Shown here: one piece after another, positions 1 through 10,836 of the stretch
How the letters are laid out: each line of letters begins with the position of its first letter
Position numbering within the stretch: the first letter of the stretch is position 1
NCBI GenBank assembly: GCA_963921425.1
Contig: OY992836.1
Location: 15,579,614-15,643,613 of the forward strand
Direction: 5' to 3'
Source: Dryas octopetala
Lineage: Eukaryota > Streptophyta > Magnoliopsida > Rosales > Rosaceae
DNA: 64,000 bases
Notes under the pieces: model-generated
Seen by the model: only the letters and a program-made list of their open reading frames with translations
Database searches by the model: none
What the model was told of the DNA's origin: nothing
Made by a program: the position numbers and the translations under genes

Positions 1-374
1 CTGAGCCTTTCGGTTCGGTCGAGACACAAAGTTGGAGCAATATAAAACGAAACCTTAATAAAACTCTAAATCCTAATCCCCAAATCCCTAAACAAAAACC
101 TCTAATTAAGTTTTTACTGAAATATATATATATATATATATATATTTTAGTGTCTAATGTGTGAATGTCTATGTAAATTAAAGAAAAAAAGTTAGAATCC
201 CTAGCACTGTTAAATTTTATCAACTTAAATTGGCACTGGTTGAAAATCAATCAGAACGATAGGTGTCGAAAAACGATGGTAGTGAGACAGAGAGATGGAG
301 GGGACGTTAAGATGACTCGGTGAGAGAGAGAGAGGGATGAGACGAGAGAGAGAGAGAGAGAGAGAGGGGGGGAT

Positions 375-458
<84 letters not shown>

Positions 459-1338
459 CTGAATTTGCTTTGTAAATAGTGGCTAGCCAGACTAATGAAT
501 TAAAAGAAGGATGAAATTATTAATTTGGGGAAAACTTAAGGTGGTTTAATCGGGCTCTTTGCTTTTGCTCTGATTTTGATTTTTGTCATAATAGACCAGC
601 CTGGCATTAATGGTATCACAAGGATTTGATTGAATTAAAGGAAAACATTGACTGCTTAACACTAAGTTTATTATAAATAAGGGATCCCGCAGGGCTGTGT
701 GCATGATAAGCCCTTCTAATTGGTAGCCAAAAAATGAGTAAAAAGGTGCCCGCAGGGCTGTGTGATAAGCATGCATTTGAAGAATCAAACCACAATTATG
801 TAAACAGGTAAGAAGAATCTAGAATGAAGAAAGCAAACCTCTTCCACATCCCCTTAGATAGAGAGACTCCCCAATTCCCATGTTACCACATTCACAACTT
901 TTCCACATTTATTAGATATCCAACTCCCTTTTCTCTTCATGGCAATGTAGGTTGACCTTTAACATTTTCACATACAAAACTTTTACCAAAAATAAGAGGA
1001 TAATTTTGCAGAGCATAAGGCCAGTTTCACATAAATAAGTACAAAGGTATGATGGAAGCCACAAACAGATGCTTAATTGAAGCTCAAACAGATTTCTAAA
1101 AATACATGAAATCCCACTATGGTATTACTATCATCACCTTTCTGAACTTTAAAATGTTACAATTTTAACTTCATTTGATCTTCCGCAAATGGAAAATTTT
1201 CACATATCAGTTTTAAATTGTACATCATCAAGGTCAAGTCAGTTTATGGTTACTTCCATATTGACACCTACACTCTTGTCATCATTAAGTGACTTCAGTG
1301 ATTCAGGTTAAACTAATTAATTAACTAGTCCTGTTCGC
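1..1338. other. Intergenic, no gene seen
   Basis: No coding exon was recognised. The stretch holds a short TA run near 125-147, a long GA microsatellite, and two near-identical copies of a short motif around 'cccgcagggctgtgtg' near 688 and 750. The only ORFs are short and have no recognisable family features. Confidence 0.5.
311..458. repeat. GA microsatellite
   Basis: An almost pure GA dinucleotide tract, interrupted by 'gggatgagac' blocks that are themselves duplicated. It is a simple sequence repeat and likely length-polymorphic. Confidence 0.95.
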
Positions 1339-1709
1339 AATTACTAATGCGATTGTTGGTGTTTGAGTACTTTTCAGATAAAGGAGGTGAAGGAAGTGAG
1401 TTTGTCAGCAAACCAAGAGAAGAAGAGGATGAAATGGAAAGTTGACGGGAACAAAGGAGAAGAAGCTATCCCAATTAGAGGGGGTCCTGTAAATAATTCA
1501 ACTCTTGTTGTCGAGCTTGGACCCATGGAGATACGCACTTTCTTGTTGAAATTTTATCTAGTGGTTTTTCTTCTTGGTATAATTTCACAAAAGAGAGCAT
1601 TAATACTTTACTAAACAGTAATGCTAGACACTAACAAATTCTTTCTCAATTTTATCACCTATGGCAAGTAACAATGTAACATGGTGAAGTAAGTTATCGT
1701 TTTTTTTTT
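1339..1709 (+). pseudogene. Orphan last exon of alpha-mannosidase
   Basis: A single exon reads [15 protein letters not shown] and later VNNSTLVVE and [10 protein letters not shown]. This matches the final exon of the two GH38 alpha-mannosidase genes at the right end of the window. Homology also covers the 3' part of the last intron, including the polypyrimidine/AG acceptor, and about 150 bp of 3' flank. It is closest to the minus-strand copy ending at 57882. Nine bases that encode Ser-Glu-Met in that copy are missing here, and the stop codon is lost (TAG to TAT), so the frame runs on to 1614. No upstream mannosidase exon was found in 1-1338. It is a duplicated gene fragment that ends exactly where the OPT duplication unit begins. 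Confidence 0.85.
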
Positions 1710-1832
1710 TTCCAATAAAGTTATTCCATGAATTATTTACAGTTCTACCTAAGGAAAGAATAATACATACAAGTACAATCCAATTAAACAGCTTAACACA
1801 AAGCCTTTCTCACAGCACTGGGCAGCCTTTAA

Positions 1833-4800
1833 CTACAAGTCTACAACCCCTTTCTCTGTTGAGCAAGAAGCCAATGGACAACCATCTGGGCTGCTTCCCC
1901 ACCACTTAAAGTGGACATGTTCCATCCCCAGACATAAGTACAAAAATACTGCCATGAAAGCTAATCCAGCATCTAGAGCTCCCGATAGCACATAGTTGTG
2001 GCGACTCCACAAGCCACGGTAGTACCTGTAAACAATAAAGCCTGAGACGAATCCAATGAGAACCCAGCTGGTGTAGTTGACAGCAGTAGCTGGAGGCATG
2101 TTTACTGTTGTTCCTAAGAGCACAGGCATGGTGATCAGTTTAATCCAATGTTTTCTTGGGAAGGCCTTATGTGCAAGCCAAACTAGGACAGGAGCTATAG
2201 CCCCGGCTAAGAAAAACCAGTTGATGGCTGAATAATGACCAAGATTCCCAAAGATTCTGCGAGGCCCAACAAGACCCCAGATGACAGAAGCATCATAGAA
2301 CACGTGGTCACCGGGGCAGGTCCATGGGCTGTCTGCTGGTAGTAATGCCCTGTCACATATGTCTGGAATTGTGTTCATAAGCCACCATGCAGTTCCTAAA
2401 TGCACGAATGCTGCTATAACTGTACCAACTACCTGAGAAGAAATTGTTCCTAAATAATTAGGGACAAAATTTCATCCATCAATCTATGGACCAGAAACTT
2501 GGTGAAATGTAGCAAGTTTTTTCTTTTTCCTATCATGTTTGGGAAGAGGAAGACATGGAAGCTAACCTGTGCCATGAACATTGCTCTAGGAGGAATCTTC
2601 ATGTAGTGGCCAAGCTTGAAGTCTTCCAGAAAAGTGAGCCCCTGTTTCATGCTTATGTATCCGTAGACTTTGAAACATATGTTAGCAACAGGATATCCTG
2701 GACAGAGATACCCAATTATGTACTCTGTGATCACATTCAAGGCTGGTGTCTGTTCACCAATGAAAAGACTAGGGATGTTAGAGCAATAACAGTGCAAAAG
2801 TAGATAGAAGCATGTGGCAAATAAACAAAACATCCATCCCCATAGGAACCATTGGACCAAAGCATGTTAACTTCATAAATTCAAATTATACAGGCTGAAT
2901 ATGAGGTTCCATTTTCAAAGGGACCTGATGATGGTGGAAAGTGGATAGAAAGGTAAAGAACATCCTTGGTCCACACAAAAAATATGTGAAATAGTTTGAA
3001 ACTGTACCTGATTTGTTGTGGCTCTAATGACTCCAATAGGAAGAGTGAACAACAATGCAAGACAGCAGGCAAGCAAGACCCCCCACCATTTCAATTGTAG
3101 CTGATCGTTGTAATAATGACATGTAAATATGGTTGCCCCTATGTTAACCGAAAGGATACACATGAACCACCATCCAGGAACTTGCTTATATTTTCTCATG
3201 AGCTTTGTGTGCACATCCATCTTCTTCCCGTGGAAGGCAGACTTGCTGAGCTGCCAGATGTCTCTGCACACTTGAAAAAATAAGGCCCTCTAACAAAATG
3301 TAAAACAATATATAAGCTAGTTCACCTTAGCTATATTTAATTGCCCATTCCGTGATGCAGAAATCAGAAGCCAAGTGGAGTATTTGAAAGAAACTTGAGG
3401 GAAGTTGACTTTCAGAGAAGATTGCAGTTTACCATACATGATACACCTAATATTATTTGTACTTTTTTCTGAGTGCATGAAGTAGAGAATGCACCTGAGA
3501 TGGTTGGCGGCACGTAAACATTTTCTTGGAGATACTGATCTTATAATAGGTAGGTATTAACTTTCTTTTGACAATTTAAGATGGGCAGAGAGAGGTCAAA
3601 TACACAGATACATATATACCATGATGCCCAATTTTGCTCTAGTAACTTGCAAACCACTAATAGTGCAACATTTCATTAAACAAAATGAAAGGACTGCAGT
3701 ATAGGCAACAGTACGTTCAATCTGGAAAGTGTGGCTTACCTCCCATTGAAGAGGAGAACATGAACAATAGTGGCAGTAAGGCAGGCAAAATTGACACCAT
3801 AGTTTATAGCAAAGAAAGTGCTGAGATAGAGAGGGCCCTCTCGCTCGTATGCATCAATGTCAAGGCGGAAGTTGGGGTCTATAATAGCTGATATGTTGTA
3901 GTTCTGGCCAGTAGATGTGAAAAGGCCATCCGAGAATATGGGAAAGGTTTTGGCCTTGTATACATTGAGCCAATAAGCCACAGGAGTGATAACATACATC
4001 ACAATAGCAAAACCAGCAGCAACATTGGCAGTGGCAAACCATGGACTAGCAAGTGGGCTCCCAAGGTAAGAGGATATGCTGGACCAGTCAAGTCCAATAG
4101 CACCAATGCCAAGACCATGCAGTCCTGAACCCAGCTGATGGGCAAGGATTGAAGTAGGGAATATCCAGCAGACCCAGGAAAGGGAAGTTAGCATTGGGAA
4201 TAGGTAGCCTGGAAAGACGTAGTAAGCAAAGCTGCAAGTGAAAGCAATGAGGAAGAACTGATTCCTTGTTAATCCACCCTTGGCTCTCTCCTCTTTCTCA
4301 TGTAATGCCCTGTTCAGTCAAGCATTCATGACATGCACACAGTTCAGAGGAAATAGTAGTAACTCTCCTAATGCTGCATTGAACACATTCTTGCACCACT
4401 TTGTGTGGCACATTAGTACGAGAAAGTATTTTTAAGCGACGGTAACACTACATGACATGTTGTATATTTCGTATTCATGAAAATTATAACATGCATAACA
4501 CTATATCAACATATCATAAAGTGTTACCACCACATGTTTAAAGTTCTACCAATAATCTACTTAATTATATAGATAGACCATAGATCCCAACTCTATTAAA
4601 TGGAGATATGGTATAAGAATGTGGTCGAAATAGTTTTATTTAACAATTTTGTTAATAATATTTGAATCAGTGATATCATTATGACTACAAAACCAGTTGC
4701 TGCAAAGAAGAACAACAAAGGCAGCATTAACACTAAAGACTACTAGAGTGGAATACAAGCACGTTCCTTTGACCAGCAACAAGTCAACGAATCTTCACCA

Positions 4801-5600
4801 CCGTAAAACTATAACGTCCACTAATGGAGCAACACGTGGCAAAAAATAAGCACGTTACCTGAAGAGTGAAACCTGAACGAGGTTTTGAGGCCACCACATA
4901 GCCGCGGGCTCGACCAAGTACTTGCGGAACAACCCGGCCCATCCGAACCCGAGCACCTGAGTAGTCAAAACGACGAGCAGCGCCACGAGAAACGACAGGT
5001 TCTTCTTGTAGAAGATCTTAATGGCGCTGACGATGTGGATGGCGTAGACGTTCCCAGCTCCCGAGTTGGCGAAGATGGTGATGAGCACATGCTCCTTCAC
5101 GTTGAACGGGCCCGGGTTGAGTGTGAATTCCCACTTCTGCCCCTGGAAGAAGACTCGCTCGGTCAACAGCGAGGCCAGGAGGTGGCCGAGCGGGACCACC
5201 GCGATCTGAGCCGAGATCGACGTGAGGGAGAGAGGCTCTCGGCGGTACCAGAAGAACTGGTTCAGGAAGGAGAGTAGAACGCACGCGAGGGCTCCGAGAG
5301 TCCACGTCCGGAACGTCACGGTCGGGAGGGAAGGATCGTCGGTGACCGGAACGGTGAGCGCGACCTGTTCGATCGGAGAGTTCTCCGGCGCCGGAGATGG
5401 TGGTCGTGAAGCGGAGGCATTGGTTGAGGAGATCTTCTTGTCCTGATTCGTCTCAACTGTGAAGTAGGCGTGAATTTGGAGGGGGAGAGATTTCGTGAGA
5501 AAATGGAGGGAAATTGGGATGATATATTAATGGAAGAGAAAAAGAAGGTGAAATTATAAGTCTTACTGAGAGGAGCTGTGATTTCGTGGCCAGTGGTCAT
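1833..5600 (-). CDS. Oligopeptide transporter (OPT family), copy 1
   Basis: A proton-coupled membrane transporter of the OPT family; relatives carry small peptides, glutathione or metal complexes across the plasma membrane. The substrate cannot be told from sequence. Six exons were traced: 5600-5567, 5456-4859, 4309-3740, 3263-3008, 2749-2567 and 2432-1833. They give 746 aa, normal for plant OPTs. Visible family marks are the NPG motif (about residues 124-126, followed by PFNVKEH), HYMKIPPR (about 534-541) and MPPATAVNY near residue 659, plus many hydrophobic segments. The start is the first ATG of a short exon reading [11 protein letters not shown]; the N-terminus is Pro/Ser-rich and cytosolic-like. 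All introns have GT-AG ends and phases agree. The C-terminus ([10 protein letters not shown]) is shorter than that of copy 2 because a small insertion brings an earlier stop. The gene looks intact. Confidence 0.93.
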
Positions 5601-6335
5601 CTCCTCCTTGTAACCGATAACGATAATTTGAAACGTGGATGTGGATCCAAAAAACCAGGCTTTGATCAGAGCCTGCGGAGTTCATATTGAAAATTCGTTG
5701 TGTACATATATAGTGGTTATCATTGTAGGACTAGTAGTGTTGATCGTGACCGTTGGATTTGAAACTTGCTTGTAGGACTAGTAGTCTAGTATTGTCTTCA
5801 CCTTTCAGATATGTCACTGATGACTGTCGAATCTTGCCATCTTGGAGCTTTGCGAATAATGAAATTAAAAGAGTGTTAAAATCAGACATAAAAAAAATGT
5901 GTTAATGAATCTGTACTGATTTCAGGCGACATGCATTTCAGATTCAGGCTTCATAAGTTCATAGAATAAGGAATGACAGCACTCTAGAATAAATATATAT
6001 ACTCTGTTTTTATTCGAAAGACGGACGAATTAAGGGAACAAGAAGGGGAGTTTCATGTTTGGAAAAAGTAATGTTAAAGAAACATATTTTCAGACCATCA
6101 GATGTAACAGCTGATATATTAATTAATAATTAGAGTTATTCTATCATATACGTCTGTATTCTACTCACATGTGTGTCATACGAGTAAAACTTTCACGTAT
6201 CACGTAATTGAAAGAGAAAAACATACATAAGGTGTATACAACTGTAAGTCTCTAATAAGTAAGTTCTTTTTGTGCCCTCACACATACTAGAAATACAAAC
6301 TCCTCAATAAAGTAAAATGATTCTACTAAATGATA
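5601..6335. other. OPT copy 1 upstream region
   Basis: No gene was seen. The sequence is upstream of OPT copy 1 and aligns with 14561-14840 and 16975-18060 of unit 2. It therefore likely includes the OPT promoter, although no single TATA box stands out. Confidence 0.4.
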
Positions 6336-7519
6336 GGAAAATTTTATTCATACGGTATACCCAATAATCTTCTTTTCTTATTCAAAATAAATTTTGAACA
6401 TAAATAGACCATTATTTCTCACCATGAAATTACTATTAAAGACAAATTATATTTAAAAAAAAAAACTCAATTTTTTCCTTATATCCAACTCTCTATACCC
6501 AACAACTTCAACCTTCATCAACCTCACTCTCACTTTCACTCTCAAACTCATCATTTTCAACCTCACCTTCCAACAAACACCAAACTCTAAATATTTTTGG
6601 AACCCATAACATCAAAACAAGGTTTTTTAGGCGAATGGAGAGTGAAATATATCTTTATGAGCCTCCAAATGAGATATGTGTGCATATATTTTTCATTTTT
6701 CTGCAATTTTTCATGTCTATGACGTCTTGGAAAAATACTGATTTGCATTTTGTTTGGTGGACCAATACCGAACATGATAATTATTTTCGGAAAGTGGCCA
6801 ACCGAATATTGAACACTAATTCGGTGAACACCTGCCTAATAAATCTTCTCCATTTGGAACCCCTTCGCCGAATGGTTATATTTGGCAAAAAAAAATTACA
6901 TTCAGTGATTCTGTGTAGAACAAAGTACATATGTTTGGTGATTGGGAGCCGAATATTATCATCTTATTCGGCACACCAGTGTCAAACCGACCCCTTCGAC
7001 AATCACACCCATAACCCGTATTTACTGCAGAAAACTCAAATCAATCCTTAAAATTCATACAAAAACATTATATTTATCATCAAATATGAAGGATCTGTCC
7101 AAAAAACATAGAAAAAGTGTTTGATTTACTTAATTGATGAAAAATTCAAAATATTGACAAACGACAGTGGCAGTGGAAGGTTGATAGGCCGACGATGGCA
7201 GTGGGAGGTTGCGCTGGCAGTGATAGCTTGCCTTGGCAGCATCGACTATGGCAAAAGTTGAGCTGAGCTGGGCACGACTAAGGTTGGTTGTGTGTATCTT
7301 GGATTTTTAAAGGGAAGAGTTTGGTTGGATAGGTTGTGTATTGATGTTGAGTATTAGTGTGAGATAATTGTTGGGTAGGGAGAGAAATTTTAGTGTTAGT
7401 CTAGGTTTTAGTAATATAGGCATATAATAGGAAAGTGAATTGATTAAAATGAGAAAATGAAGAAAATATAAAGTGAATATTGGATGTAGTGAGATTGTTG
7501 GATATGAATAGAATTTTCC
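6336..7519. mobile_element. Mutator-like DNA element, unit 1 only
   Basis: The element starts GGAAAATTTTATTCATA and ends with the inverted near-copy TATGAATAGAATTTTCC. It is flanked by a perfect 9-bp target duplication taaatgata (6327-6335 and 7520-7528). Unit 2 has one copy of taaatgata at the matching place near 18054, i.e. an empty site. A 9-bp duplication is typical of Mutator-like elements. The interior (1184 bp) has no transposase-like ORF. It contains several 'ccgaat' repeats and a GC-richer block near 7160-7290 of unknown origin. Confidence 0.82.
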
Positions 7520-7964
7520 TAAATGATATAAGTGATCAGATTATGGATAAAAACTTACACGAGACAGTCTTACGTACACATTGTAAGTATACTGTCTCAT
7601 AGAAATTTTTCTCAAGATTATAGGGTATTTGAATTTGATTCGTTTGGACTTTATCTTTGTGGTATGCTCGTAGGTTTTGCCAGGTTTTCACATCTGGAGT
7701 TGGCCCTTTTAGGAAGTTTGAGCTCTGAAGTCAACAAAAAAAGATAAAAAGAAAAAAAAAAAAAAGGATCTCAGTAAAGGGTGAAAGCTCCACACTGCCC
7801 CAAAAGCTAGGGGACTGAATTCTCATATATGATAGCTGTCAATTATTATCCTCCTCTATTGGCTGTGGTCATTGGCAGTGCAAACGAAAAGATTATATAC
7901 TACGATTACAACTATGTTCCATCACAAAAATAAGCCAGTTCCATCAAGATATCTGAAACCTTTG

Positions 7965-8499
7965 TTTGTTCTTGCAAGGCCAATTTTCAGCAGCATCTAT
8001 TGCCTGCAACTCTGCGGAAAAAGAAGGAATCAGTGAACCGCAAAAACAAAAAAGTGTAAAATGCTGATTATGCTCTGATTGTTGCAATCAGACCTTCAAT
8101 GAATCAATCGTTTAACTGCAGACACAAGAGCTCTTTAAGTGGAACAAAGTATACTAACATAAGTTGTAGGCTGTAAAATGCGCAAACAATCACAAGTGAT
8201 ATTACAAAGAACAAAGGGCTTTACCGGAAGAAGGATTTTCCTCAAGAAACTGCTTTACCACAGCTTCATTCTGAGCAACTGTCAAAGTGTCAAACTAATC
8301 AATAGAAAAAGAAAATGAGAAATATAGGCAGATATCCTTTCTATGTGTGTGACCAAAATTTAAAGGAACAACCAACAAAAGGCACCTGCAAGTGCTATAA
8401 ACAAGCAGCCCTCCAGCTTTTAGCAACCTACAACGTACCATTAATTAGGAGTTTCAACTGCAAGCCAAACACAAATATTACTATCACTTTCCTAAGCAT
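7965..8499 (-). pseudogene. Truncated RNA methyltransferase 3' end
   Basis: Counterpart of exons 7-9 of the intact methyltransferase at 19629-22158. Exon 9 is cut: about 235 bp present in unit 2 are missing, removing the last coding portion. Exon 8 has an 8-bp duplication (tttgacac) just after the acceptor, which shifts the frame. Exon 7 has changed bases that create an in-frame TAG. Homology stops at 8499, inside the intron upstream of exon 7. It is a non-functional by-product of the segmental duplication. Confidence 0.88.
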
Positions 8500-9049
8500 T
8501 TATACCAGTCAAAGGGGGGACCATGCAATGCAGGTTTGAAGTCCATTTTGAAATTGGAACCTCGAATTCTGTTATGAAATGCATATAGGAAAAAAAATTA
8601 CAATAGCTAAGAGACAATTATTTATGTAGTTATCAACATCAATTGCTGATAACTACATAGAAACTCCTATGTAGATCGATCCCTCTATCACTCTTTGCCA
8701 GAAACTCCTCTTTGTGGGATCAATCCCACAGGAATTGAGATCAATCTCTCAGAACCTTGCTGCCTTCCTTAGTGGATTAATCCCAAATGTTCTTGGATCA
8801 ATTCCACTTGCCAAAAAACATCAAAACCTCTTTGAAATTGGCTCCACACCTCAACACAATGTATATCAAGCTAACAATTTCCTCTATGAACATGTATGAC
8901 CTCATTTTAATATTTTGTCTCAGGCTTTCAAGATCAAAAGCCCTTCATTCACTAGAAGAGTATAAAGATTGCATATGATCACCCACAAGTCACACGTATC
9001 AGCTCATAAACTTGAATGGTTTGCATTCGAATCCAAGACTGAACTAGTT
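8500..9049. other. Gap between duplication units, no gene seen
   Basis: Sequence unique to the junction of the two units. It contains short reiterations of 'gatcaat(c/t)cca' around 8670-8810. No recognisable coding exon or transposon end was found. Confidence 0.35.
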
Positions 9050-10290
9050 ATTTTCCTTGAAATAGTCGGAATACCCAATGTAGTATTCTGAGGCCAGGCC
9101 AGAGACAATACGCCCAAAGAAACCCCAAATGCTAATAAGTGAGATGAAAATAGAGACATCAGAGTAGCCAAGTGCCAGCCCCATCTGCCCCATGTTGTTC
9201 ATCACACACATTGCAGTGCCTGCACCACAAAGAAACCAAACAAACAGTACCCAAACTCAAACGTTTTCACCATTTCAACAACATTATGATCTTCTCCAAT
9301 CAATGGTCTTCTCTTCATTTCACCATCTTCCACCTCACTGCCTGTGTTTGACTTCTCTGATTCCAATGCCCCTTTTTGATCAGCAATCAGAGGTTCCTTA
9401 ATTTTTTGTTCCACATCATGAGCATTAATGGGTCTTCTTGATGTGTAAAGAACAGTGTACAAGGGCACACCCAAGGGCATGGCCAGCAGAACAAGCAGTC
9501 CTATAGCAAATACCAGAGAATAGGACAATGACTTCCAGTGATGTCAAAGACCAAGAGGTAGACAGCTACCACAAGGGCAAGGACATTGAAGAATTCTGTT
9601 TCTTGTTTTTCCACTGCTGGACTAGAAGCCGGTTCGGTTTCCTGGAGAATATGATGGCAGGGACCATAGCAAGCATGATGAGGAATTTGGAGGGGTTGGA
9701 GGAGAATAGAGCAGTACGTGCCTATGTCTGTGAAGATTGCTGTGCTTAGTCCTACATAGCCTTTGAGAATGCCTGAAACCGGGCCACGGTTTTTTTGTGA
9801 AATTCTCATGCAAGTCACTAGCACAGTAGCACTGCTGTGTTCATCCATGTTGTGCTGTTGCCTCCCATGCATGCACAGAAATATGCACATCTATATCCAC
9901 AACAAAAAATTTGCTTTAAAAAACCAAAAAAATAAAAGATAAAAGAAGCAGTTCAAATGGACGAAGGTAATGTTTTCTTGCCATATACCAGAATGCTACG
10001 TCACCAGGCTATCTAGAGTCTTCACTGATTGACAGTCTAGGAACATAACATGTCAAATTGGTTGACAAGAAAGCATTACATGTCAGATGATCTTGTCACC
10101 TGCCAATATTGAAGAGGACGGATTCTTTGGCTAACAACCAGCCATTGAGCTCCAAATCCAATGAGCCCTTCCAATGATCCAATAATGAGTATGGTGGAAG
10201 GTGACCAACGATCGGAAAGCCAGGTCAGAAAGCAGCCCAAAGGCCTTGCTAAACTATATGAACCCCTGAAAACCACTACCTACACATTAT
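9050..10290 (-). pseudogene. Nodulin-like MFS transporter remnant
   Basis: Translations in shifting minus-strand frames match the nodulin-like branch of the major facilitator superfamily (At4g34950/At2g16660 type, from memory). Recognisable pieces in order are FGAQWLVVSQ (near 10150), CIFLCM and ATVLVTCMR, NRGPVSGILKGYVGLSTAIF (near 9780-9720), ALVVAVYL, a hydrophilic central loop with KEPLIADQ, then MNNMGQMGLALGY and SIWGFFGRIVSG (near 9190-9100). The frame breaks at least twice between 9900 and 9500. The first transmembrane segments and the C-terminal third (last helices) are absent. It is a broken, truncated gene lying between the two duplication units. Confidence 0.8.
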
Positions 10291-10735
10291 TCTTATAGAA
10301 AATTTAATTACTTTCTCATTGTAAATGTACAAGTGTAGCCCTATAAATTAATAAAAGGGAGCTGTTATAGTGAGTTTAATTAATTACAGCCTGATAATTA
10401 GTTAGACTTTAACTAATCTATTAATCAGTTGCTAATCTGTTTTGTTGATCTGGAGCTAGGCTGGAGATTTCCTCTGTGTTGCTCCAAGTCTTTTGGCAGC
10501 TTTTTTTGTAAGCCTACAACTGAGACACTTTGCAGCACAGCTACTATTGTTCCTTGTTCAATATCAGAATGTCTGCTATTACTGAGAACACCAAGGCAAG
10601 CCAATCTTTTAAATGGAAGTTCTAAGCAAAATGCTTTGATTCAAGTCAATTTGGTTGATTAGTTGAACACTTTGATTGTTTATGGAAAGAGAAAATTAAA
10701 ATAATTAATAAATAGTATTAATCATCAATAAAATT
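10291..10735. other. Gap before unit 2, nothing recognised
   Basis: AT-rich flank between the MFS remnant and the left edge of unit 2. A 77-codon plus-strand ORF (10429-10662) has no recognisable features. Confidence 0.35.
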
Positions 10736-10836
10736 TTTCCAATAAAGTTATTCCATGATTTATTTACAGTTCTACCTAACGGAAGAATTATACATACAAG
10801 TACAATCCAATTAAACAGCTTAACACAAAGCCTTTC

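Larger units (their letters stand above)
1710..8499. repeat. Segmental duplication, unit 1
   Basis: This segment is collinear and highly similar to unit 2 (10736-20252). It begins at 'ccaataaagttattcc' and ends at 'cctaagcat', where the two copies diverge. It contains an OPT gene, spacer DNA and the 3' exons of an RNA methyltransferase gene. It lacks the insertions at 14.8-16.9, 17.3-17.8 and 18.8-19.2 kb of unit 2, but carries its own insertion at 6336-7519. Confidence 0.88.

Noticed and set aside
311..458. CRISPR-like or satellite array
   Set aside because: It is a simple dinucleotide microsatellite with no spacers.
2555..2803. 82-codon plus-strand ORFs at 2555-2803 and 11562-11810
   Set aside because: They are antisense to OPT exon 5 and its flanking introns; conservation follows from the segmental duplication.
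4885..5277. 130-codon plus-strand ORF opposite OPT copy 1 exon 2 (and its twin at 13845-14237)
   Set aside because: It is the mirror of a GC-rich transporter exon; the minus-strand reading has the OPT motifs, and the plus-strand protein has no recognisable features.
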